A stretch of 64,000 nt of DNA, taken from positions 19,118-83,117 of the forward strand of contig NZ_MDVN01000012.1 in assembly GCF_002741945.1 (NCBI RefSeq). Reading direction: 5' to 3'. Each line of letters begins with the position of its first letter. Position 1 is the first letter of the stretch. Below are positions 7,511 to 15,672 of the stretch, piece after piece. This DNA comes from Gaetbulibacter sp. 4G1 (GTDB taxonomy: Bacteria > Bacteroidota > Bacteroidia > Flavobacteriales > Flavobacteriaceae). A program made the translations under genes and the position numbers. The notes under the pieces are model-generated. The model was not told the DNA's origin, ran no database searches, and saw nothing but the letters and a program-made list of their open reading frames with translations.

Positions 7511-9175
7511 ATGTGTGGAATTGTATGTGCGTTCGATTTAAAACAAAAAGCTGAAGATTTAAGACCTCAAATATTAGAAATGTCTAAAACCATCCGTCAT
7601 AGAGGACCAGATTGGAGTGGTATTTATAGCAATGATAAAGCTATCTTAGCACATGAGCGTTTAGCAATTGTAGATCCAGCTTCTGGGAAGCAACCTTTGT
7701 TTAGTGAAGATAAAAAGTTAATACTTGCTGCTAATGGTGAAATTTATAACCATAGAGAATTACGTAAGCAGTTTGAAGGTAAATATAAGTTTCAAACAGA
7801 AAGCGATTGTGAAGTGATTTTAGCATTGTATAAAGAAAAAGGAGTTGATTTTATAGATGAAATAAATGGCATTTTTGGCTTTGCTATTTATGATGCTGAA
7901 AAAGATGAATACTTTGTGGCAAGAGACCACATGGGAATTATTCCATTATATATTGGTTGGGATCAAAACGGAACATTTTATGTAGCTTCAGAATTAAAAG
8001 CCTTAGAAGGTGTATGTACTAAGATTGAGTTGTTTCCTCCAGGACATTATATGAGTAGTAAAGATGGTGAGTTTGTTAAATGGTATAATAGAGAGTGGAC
8101 AGAGTATGAAGCAGTTAAAGATAATGAAACAAGTATTAAAGAAATAAAAGAGGCTTTAGAAGCTGCAGTGCACAGACAATTAATGAGCGATGTGCCATAC
8201 GGTGTTTTATTATCAGGAGGATTGGATTCGTCTGTTACATCAGCTATAGCAAAAAAATATGCAGAGAAAAGAATAGAATCAGATGATAAACAGGCGGCAT
8301 GGTGGCCACAATTGCATTCATTTTCTGTAGGCTTGGAAGGATCGCCAGATTTGGCAGCAGCTCAAAAAGTAGCAAATCATATAGGAACAGTTCATCACGA
8401 AATAAAATTCACTATTCAAGAAGGTTTAGATGCTATAAGAGATGTAATCTATAACTTGGAAACATACGATATTACAACTATTAGAGCTTCAACGCCTATG
8501 TATTTAATGGCACGTGTTATTAAATCTATGGGGATTAAAATGGTATTGTCAGGAGAAGGTGCTGACGAATTATTTGGTGGATATTTATATTTTCATAAAG
8601 CGCCAAATGCGCAAGAGTTTCATGAAGAAACTGTTCGAAAATTAAGCAAATTACATATGTACGATTGCTTGCGTGCAAACAAGAGTCTAGCAGCTTGGGG
8701 AATTGAAGGACGTGTGCCGTTTTTAGATAAAGAATTTATGGATGTAGCTATGCGAATCAACCCTCAAGACAAAATGATTAATGGAGAGCGTATGGAAAAA
8801 TGGGTAGTTCGTAAAGCGTTTGAAGACATGTTACCAGAGAGCGTTGCCTGGAGGCAAAAAGAACAATTTAGTGATGGCGTTGGCTATAGCTGGATTGATA
8901 CTCTTAAAGATGTTGTTGAAGAGGCTGTAAGCGATGAGCAAATTAAAAATGCACATTTTAGATTTCCAATTCAGACACCGCAAAACAAAGAGGAGTTTTA
9001 TTACCGTTCAATTTTCGAAGAGCATTTTCCTAGCGATGCGGCAGCTTTATGTGTGCCACAAGAGCCAAGTGTAGCTTGTAGTACCAAAATAGCTCTAGAA
9101 TGGGATGAAGCTTTTAAAAACATGAACGACCCATCTGGTAGAGCGGTTGCAAAGGTACACGATGATGCTTATTAA
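7511..9175 (+). CDS. asnB: asparagine synthase B (glutamine-hydrolysing)
   Basis: This enzyme makes asparagine from aspartate, ATP and glutamine. The mature N-terminal nucleophile Cys2 is present (MCGIV), followed by the class II glutaminase domain with RHRGPDWSG near 30 and ANGEIYN near 75. The synthetase domain has the PP-loop SGGLDSS near 235 and LSGEGADELFGGY near 345. At 554 residues it has the length of classical AsnB. It is monocistronic, ending at a strong hairpin terminator. The 261 bases upstream hold only a weak CATTTTTG (7464-7471) as a -7 candidate. Confidence 0.97.
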   Translation: MCGIVCAFDLKQKAEDLRPQILEMSKTIRHRGPDWSGIYSNDKAILAHERLAIVDPASGKQPLFSEDKKLILAANGEIYNHRELRKQFEGKYKFQTESDCEVILALYKEKGVDFIDEINGIFGFAIYDAEKDEYFVARDHMGIIPLYIGWDQNGTFYVASELKALEGVCTKIELFPPGHYMSSKDGEFVKWYNREWTEYEAVKDNETSIKEIKEALEAAVHRQLMSDVPYGVLLSGGLDSSVTSAIAKKYAEKRIESDDKQAAWWPQLHSFSVGLEGSPDLAAAQKVANHIGTVHHEIKFTIQEGLDAIRDVIYNLETYDITTIRASTPMYLMARVIKSMGIKMVLSGEGADELFGGYLYFHKAPNAQEFHEETVRKLSKLHMYDCLRANKSLAAWGIEGRVPFLDKEFMDVAMRINPQDKMINGERMEKWVVRKAFEDMLPESVAWRQKEQFSDGVGYSWIDTLKDVVEEAVSDEQIKNAHFRFPIQTPQNKEEFYYRSIFEEHFPSDAAALCVPQEPSVACSTKIALEWDEAFKNMNDPSGRAVAKVHDDAY

Positions 9176-9205
9176 AAGCATATAAGTGAATATTTGAGTT
9201 AGTCG

Positions 9206-9235
9206 AGACCAGCATTTTTTGTTGGTCTTTTTTTT
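9206..9235 (+). terminator. asnB terminator
   Basis: The stem AGACCAGCA (9206-9214) pairs with TGTTGGTCT (9220-9228, one G-T pair), with a T-only loop, and a run of eight Ts follows. The right arm and T-run overlap the promoter proposed for the next gene. Confidence 0.88.
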
Positions 9236-9251
9236 ATAAACACTATATTTA
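9222..9251 (+). promoter_or_regulatory. promoter of the dipeptide epimerase gene, overlapping the asnB terminator
   Basis: TTG (9222-9224), 19 bases, then TATATTTA (9244-9251) match the -33/-7 arrangement with one mismatch. A start about four bases after the -7 element coincides with the GTG codon at 9256, predicting a leaderless mRNA. Confidence 0.45.
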
Positions 9252-9255
9252 TAAA

Positions 9256-10272
9256 GTGAATTTAAAATTAAAAATACGGCCACACCAGCTTCAGTTAAAA
9301 CACCCGTTTACAACATCAAGATATACAGTTAATATTCAAAAAACAGCTATTGTCTCTATATCTGATGGCACCTATGTGGGCTACGGAGAAGCAACTACTA
9401 ATCCTTATTATGAAAGTACTATAGAAAAAATTGAAAAGTCTATTAGTATAGTTAAAATAATTGTTGAAAGAGGATTTGGTTTAGATCCTAGAAAACTTTG
9501 GAAGCAATTAGAACCACACTTAAAAGATGATTATTTTACATTATGTGCAATTGATTGTGCCTATTGGGATTTATTTGCGAAACAAAATAATAAACCCTTA
9601 CGAAGTTTCTGGAGTAAGTTAAATGATAATACACCACTGACAAATTATACTATAGGTATTGATAGTATTTCAAAAATGAAGGCTAAAATAATTGAAACAC
9701 CTTGGCCAATTTATAAAATTAAACTTGGCACTTCTGAAGACGTAAAAATTATTAAAGCATTGCGAAATGTTACAGATGCAATTTTTAGAATTGATGCGAA
9801 TTGCGCTTGGACCATAGAAGAAACTTTATATAATGCTAAAGAACTAAAGTTATTAGGCGTTGAGTTTATAGAACAGCCATTAAAAGCGAATAATTGGGAA
9901 GACATGAAAGTGCTTAAAAGTAAAAGTGTTTTACCTATTGTTGCAGACGAAAGCTGTCAAAGACTTGAAGATGTAAAACTATGCATTGAATCATTTCATG
10001 GAATCAACATTAAGCTAATGAAATGTGGAGGTATAACACCAGCTTTAGAAATGATAAAAAAAGCAAAAGAGAATAATTTACTGATTATGGCAGGATGTAT
10101 GACAGAGTCTACAATTGGTATTTCTAACCTGGTACAATTAGCACCCCTTTTAGATTATATTGATGCAGATGGTGCTATATTATTAAAAAAAGATATTGCA
10201 AAAGGCGTTAGTTTTGATAATGGAAGAATCATATTTTCTAATGAAAATGGATCGGGAACTTCTTTGGTTTAA
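9256..10272 (+). CDS. dipeptide epimerase (enolase superfamily, L-Ala-D/L-Glu type)
   Basis: This enolase-superfamily enzyme is likely an Ala-Glu dipeptide epimerase acting in murein peptide recycling; the exact substrate is inferred. The N-terminal capping domain begins LKHPFTTSR. The barrel carries the KxK catalytic motif in YKIKLG (about residue 155), metal ligands in RIDAN (about 180), FIEQPL (about 206) and ADES (about 231), and the second catalytic lysine in NIKLMKCGG (about 255). The start is GTG at 9256; no ATG is near, and the N-terminus then matches family proteins in length (338 residues). It sits 80 bases after asnB behind the terminator. Confidence 0.9.
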   Translation: MNLKLKIRPHQLQLKHPFTTSRYTVNIQKTAIVSISDGTYVGYGEATTNPYYESTIEKIEKSISIVKIIVERGFGLDPRKLWKQLEPHLKDDYFTLCAIDCAYWDLFAKQNNKPLRSFWSKLNDNTPLTNYTIGIDSISKMKAKIIETPWPIYKIKLGTSEDVKIIKALRNVTDAIFRIDANCAWTIEETLYNAKELKLLGVEFIEQPLKANNWEDMKVLKSKSVLPIVADESCQRLEDVKLCIESFHGINIKLMKCGGITPALEMIKKAKENNLLIMAGCMTESTIGISNLVQLAPLLDYIDADGAILLKKDIAKGVSFDNGRIIFSNENGSGTSLV

Positions 10273-10499
10273 TTTAACAAAATTAGCTGCTTTTTTTAAC
10301 TAATTTTAAAAATCTTAAACTATAAAATAAAGCGTTAGAGCTTTGTTCTCTAAAAAGTAAAAATTAATCACCAAAAAAACAGCTGAAATCAATTTTAAGG
10401 CTATTTTAAGACGATTTAAGCCGCTTTCAAGTAATTAACAAATGTTGATAATTTTATTTATGAGCAGATAAAATGCTTCCTAAAGGAGTGAAAATTTCG

Positions 10500-10507
10500 T
10501 ATATTTG
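10500..10507 (+). promoter_or_regulatory. -7 element of gyrB
   Basis: TATATTTG is an exact match to TAnnTTTG. I find no good TTTG at the expected -33 position. The predicted start near 10512 gives a leader of about 75 bases to the gyrB ATG. Confidence 0.6.
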
Positions 10508-10516
10508 TTTGTATTC

Positions 10517-10545
10517 AAAAGGATGCTATGTGGCATCTTTTTTTG
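10517..10545 (+). promoter_or_regulatory. terminator-like hairpin in the gyrB leader
   Basis: AAAAGGATGC (10517-10526) pairs with GCATCTTTTT (10533-10542, one G-T pair) around a six-base loop, and more Ts follow. It begins within a few bases of the predicted transcript start, so it would be a 5' end stem or an attenuator. Confidence 0.45.
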
Positions 10546-10582
10546 CATAATATAATCAAGAAAAAGATCATAAATAATATAA

Positions 10583-12535
<1,953 letters not shown>

Positions 12536-12560
12536 ATAGCCATAAAAGTTAATCTTAATT

Positions 12561-12597
12561 TAACCCTGATATTTAGTATGTCAGGGTTATTTTTTTG
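12561..12597 (+). terminator. gyrB terminator
   Basis: TAACCCTGA (12561-12569) pairs perfectly with TCAGGGTTA (12581-12589), followed by a T-run. Confidence 0.9.
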
Positions 12598-12638
12598 TTA
12601 ATAATACCGATTAAGTGTAAATTTTTATCGATTAAATG

Positions 12639-12667
12639 TTGTTTTTTGAAATATTTTATTACATTTG
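12639..12667 (+). promoter_or_regulatory. promoter of the DUF6588 gene
   Basis: TTG (12639-12641), 18 bases, then TACATTTG (12660-12667), an exact TAnnTTTG. The predicted start near 12672 fixes the translation start at the ATG 12688, because the longer open frame reaching back to 12595 would begin upstream of the promoter. Confidence 0.65.
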
Positions 12668-12687
12668 TTATAACCAAATTTATTAAA

Positions 12688-13698
12688 ATGAAAAAGATAA
12701 CCCTATTTATGTTGCTATGTTTGGCAACTCAATTTTCAAAAGCTCAAGAGTTAGAAAGTATTCTATTAGCTGCTAGAGAAGATGCAAACAAATTAACTAA
12801 AGCATACATTAGTCCAGCTATGACTGGTTTAATATATGGAATGAATAGTGGTTGGTATCATACAGCTAAGGTTCATAAAAAACTTGGGTTTGATATCACT
12901 ATTGGCTTTAATGCATCTGTAGTCCCTGGTAAAGATGAGGTATTCAATTTCGCAAATTTAGGATTAACTAATATTACGTCTACATCCGCTACTAGCCCAA
13001 CCGTGGCTGGATCTGGATCTGGAGCTATGATGCTTGTAGGAACAGAAGTTCAAGGACAAGCTGTAACCGCTTCATTTGAAATGCCTTCTGGTATTCAAGG
13101 AGATTTGCCATTAAGTGCAATTCCTACACCTGCAATTCAAGTTGGTTTAGGGTTACCTTATAAATTTGATGTAATGCTAAGATTGGTTCCAGAAGTTGGA
13201 AGTGATGATGTAAAAGGAAAATTATTTGGAGTTGGACTTAAAAAAGAAATTACAAGCATTTTTGGGCCATTAGATAAGTTGCCTTTACATGTATCTATAT
13301 TGGCTGCTTATACTACAATGGATGTTAATTATGTTATAGATACAAATGTGATTCCAGGTAATAACCAGCATGCTGAGTTTAAATTGAATTCTATTACTGC
13401 ACAAGCCATAGCTTCTTTAAATTTTCCTATTATCAATGTTTATGGAGGTATAGGTTATAGCGGTGGTAATTCAGATTTGAAAATGTTAGGTACTTATGAT
13501 TTGCAATATACCCCTGTTGCTTCTGGACCAACAATTACAGAAACTGTTACAGATCCTATTAATTTGGATTTTAAAGCAAGTGGGTTTAAGGCAACTCTTG
13601 GTGCTAGATTGAGCCTAGGTTTCTTTAAAATATTTGGAGATTATACCATTCAAGAATACAATACACTATCTGCAGGAATTGCATTTAGTTTCAGATAA
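12688..13698 (+). CDS. DUF6588 family exported protein
   Basis: This is a 336-residue exported protein, probably an outer-membrane-associated beta-rich protein of unknown function; I recognise it as DUF6588-like. The signal peptide is clear (MKKITLFMLLCLATQFSKAQ, residues 1-20). Features include AYISPAMTGLIYGMNSGWY near 35, Gly-rich strands and a C-terminal strand ending in Phe-Arg. The open frame extends upstream to 12595, but the promoter position and the signal peptide place the start at 12688. It is monocistronic, bounded by terminators. Confidence 0.82.
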   Translation: MKKITLFMLLCLATQFSKAQELESILLAAREDANKLTKAYISPAMTGLIYGMNSGWYHTAKVHKKLGFDITIGFNASVVPGKDEVFNFANLGLTNITSTSATSPTVAGSGSGAMMLVGTEVQGQAVTASFEMPSGIQGDLPLSAIPTPAIQVGLGLPYKFDVMLRLVPEVGSDDVKGKLFGVGLKKEITSIFGPLDKLPLHVSILAAYTTMDVNYVIDTNVIPGNNQHAEFKLNSITAQAIASLNFPIINVYGGIGYSGGNSDLKMLGTYDLQYTPVASGPTITETVTDPINLDFKASGFKATLGARLSLGFFKIFGDYTIQEYNTLSAGIAFSFR

Positions 13699-13733
13699 TA
13701 TTGTTTTAATTTTAGTTTTAGTTAGTTGAATTT

Positions 13734-13763
13734 AAAGTGCAGGATTTAATCTTGCACTTTTTT
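13734..13763 (+). terminator. terminator after the DUF6588 gene
   Basis: AAAGTGCAGGAT (13734-13745) pairs with ATCTTGCACTTT (13749-13760) around TTA, with one G-T pair; Ts follow. Confidence 0.88.
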
Positions 13764-13784
13764 CATTTAAAGCATTTTAATTCA

Positions 13785-13792
13785 TACTTTTG
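13785..13792 (+). promoter_or_regulatory. -7 element upstream of mdh
   Basis: TACTTTTG matches TAnnTTTG exactly. No good -33 is seen. It would give a leader of about 110 bases before the mdh ATG. Confidence 0.5.
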
Positions 13793-13907
13793 CTAACCAA
13801 AATTTATAGTTGTAAAACAAACAAAAGTCATGTTTTAAGTAAATAAAAAGCGTGAATTTTGATTAGAATTTATTACTTATCACAAATCATTTAAAAAAAA
13901 TAAACTT

Positions 13908-14834
13908 ATGAAAGTTACAGTAGTTGGAGCAGGAGCAGTAGGTGCTAGTTGTGCAGAGTATATTGCTATTAAAAATTTCGCTTCAGAAGTTGTTTTGTTA
14001 GACATTAAAGAAGGTTATGCCGAAGGTAAAGCTATGGATTTAATGCAGTGCGCATCTTTAAACGGATTTGACACTAAAATTACAGGTATTACAAATGATT
14101 ATAGCAAAACGGCAGGTAGTGATATTTGTGTAATTACTTCAGGAATTCCACGCAAGCCAGGAATGACTCGTGAGGAATTAATTGGTATTAATGCTGGTAT
14201 TGTAAAATCGGTATCATCAAGTTTAATTGAGCATTCTCCAAATACCATTATAATTGTTGTGAGTAATCCAATGGATACCATGACTTATTTAGTTCATAAA
14301 ACTACAAATTTAGCAAAAAACAGAATTATTGGAATGGGAGGCGCTTTAGATTCTGCCCGTTTTAAATACAGATTAGCTGAAGCTTTAGACGCTCCAATTA
14401 GTGACATAGATGGTATGGTAATTGGCGGACATAGTGATAAAGGTATGGTGCCATTAACATCGCAAGCTGCAAGGAATAGTGTAAAAGTATCTGAGTTTTT
14501 AAGTGAAGATCGATTAAATCAAGTAAAGGAAGATACTAAGGTTGGTGGAGCTACACTTACTAAATTATTAGGTACTTCTGCTTGGTATGCACCAGGAGCA
14601 GCAGTTTCAGGGTTAGTACAAGCTATTGCTTGCGACCAAAAGAAAATGTTTCCATGTTCAACATTATTAGAAGGCGAATATGGTTTAAATGATTTATGTA
14701 TTGGTGTACCAGTAATATTAGGTAGAAACGGTATCGAGAAAATAGTTGACGTTCCGTTGAGTGATGCTGAAAAAACACATATGCAAGAAAGCGCAGAAGG
14801 GGTTAAGAAAACTAACGGACTACTTGAGTTGTAA
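13908..14834 (+). CDS. mdh: malate dehydrogenase
   Basis: This NAD-dependent enzyme interconverts malate and oxaloacetate in the TCA cycle. The Rossmann motif GAGAVGASC is at residues 7-15. The substrate-binding arginine loop is in PRKPGMTREEL near 80-90, followed by NPMDTMTYL near 122 and the catalytic region with GGHSDKGMVPL near 174-184. The 308-residue length and motif set belong to the LDH-like group of bacterial malate dehydrogenases. It is flanked by a long leader and a perfect hairpin terminator. Confidence 0.95.
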   Translation: MKVTVVGAGAVGASCAEYIAIKNFASEVVLLDIKEGYAEGKAMDLMQCASLNGFDTKITGITNDYSKTAGSDICVITSGIPRKPGMTREELIGINAGIVKSVSSSLIEHSPNTIIIVVSNPMDTMTYLVHKTTNLAKNRIIGMGGALDSARFKYRLAEALDAPISDIDGMVIGGHSDKGMVPLTSQAARNSVKVSEFLSEDRLNQVKEDTKVGGATLTKLLGTSAWYAPGAAVSGLVQAIACDQKKMFPCSTLLEGEYGLNDLCIGVPVILGRNGIEKIVDVPLSDAEKTHMQESAEGVKKTNGLLEL

Positions 14835-14863
14835 GATTCAATAATACAAAATAGATTTTTATT

Positions 14864-14896
14864 ATAAAGACTGTAGAAATACAGTCTTTATTTTTT
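14864..14896 (+). terminator. mdh terminator
   Basis: ATAAAGACTGTA (14864-14875) pairs without mismatch to TACAGTCTTTAT (14880-14891) around a GAAA tetraloop; a T-run follows and merges into the next promoter element. Confidence 0.92.
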
Positions 14897-14903
14897 ATAT
14901 TTG
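14896..14903 (+). promoter_or_regulatory. -7 element directly after the mdh terminator
   Basis: TATATTTG begins in the T-run of the mdh terminator. The -33 position (TAG at 14874-14876) lies inside the terminator stem and is degenerate. The ATG of the next gene is at 14908, so the transcript would start at or almost at the start codon. Confidence 0.5.
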
Positions 14904-14907
14904 GCGC

Positions 14908-15519
14908 ATGAAAGCAAAATGGTACATAAGTACTTTAATTATTATTCTTTCCCTATTTGGTGTTGTTTGTCAGCAGCAAATTGCCGTACCAAATCAAGAA
15001 ATTGTTTTACAGTTTACCAATACTTCTATAACATCAGAAGACACCCAAAAGACTATTGCTATTGTGAAAAAACAATTGCAAGACATAGGTGTTAGTAACA
15101 TAGAAGTAAATGAAACAGAAAACGGAAAACTAACAATTACCTATTATAGCGATGCCGATGTCGCGAGTATTAAGGAAATTTTTTCAAAGGAAAAAATAGG
15201 ACTAGTTTCTGCTTTTAAAAACCAGGACGAAGAACCTTCAAAACTTCCTTTTGATGAAAACACAATCTCTTACAACCTTGATGTCTATGAAATTCAAAAT
15301 GGAAGTGATACGGAATGGGATTTAAATGGTATTTCTGTTGTCAAGCTAAAACCTGAAAGTAATAGGCTTGCCAAACCTAATACACATGCCTTTTTTAATA
15401 CTTTAGAAATTAATGAAAGCATTGTAAAAGTTACTTATAAAACATATTATAATATTGCAATAGCAATAGATAAAACTTCACGCAAAATACCTGAGGTCAG
15501 AGCAGGACCATTAGTTTAG
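14908..15519 (+). CDS. exported protein with a SecD-like segment, function unknown
   Basis: This is a 203-residue protein with a signal peptide (hydrophobic core about residues 8-21); a Cys near 21 could be a lipobox, but the context VVCQ is not typical. Residues about 45-110 follow the alternating pattern of the first periplasmic domain of SecD: a helix ending in DIGVSNIEV, then GKLTITY and an acidic DADVASIKEIF. The matching SecDF segment reads FGVTSPNIQ, GRILVEL, VKDVERA. The gene lies 153 bases upstream of secDF on the same strand. The relationship is inferred from a by-eye alignment; without it this is simply a hypothetical protein. Confidence 0.7.
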   Translation: MKAKWYISTLIIILSLFGVVCQQQIAVPNQEIVLQFTNTSITSEDTQKTIAIVKKQLQDIGVSNIEVNETENGKLTITYYSDADVASIKEIFSKEKIGLVSAFKNQDEEPSKLPFDENTISYNLDVYEIQNGSDTEWDLNGISVVKLKPESNRLAKPNTHAFFNTLEINESIVKVTYKTYYNIAIAIDKTSRKIPEVRAGPLV

Positions 15520-15629
15520 TCAATTCAAGTAAGTTAGCTTTTATCATCAACCTGTGCTGAACTTATATCAGTATCAAAAAGCTATAAAAATTTTTAACCA
15601 TAAAAATAGTCAAATCATGCAGTAAATTT

Positions 15630-15637
15630 TATATTTG
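15630..15637 (+). promoter_or_regulatory. -7 element of secDF
   Basis: TATATTTG is an exact TAnnTTTG and is followed 35 bases later by the secDF ATG. The -33 element is not obvious. Confidence 0.6.
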
Positions 15638-15672
15638 CACGCTTTTAAAAAATTTGACACAAAAAACACAAA

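Noticed and set aside
12595..12687. Upstream extension of the DUF6588 gene
   Set aside because: It starts at a TTG inside the gyrB terminator and upstream of the promoter; the signal peptide fixes the start at 12688.
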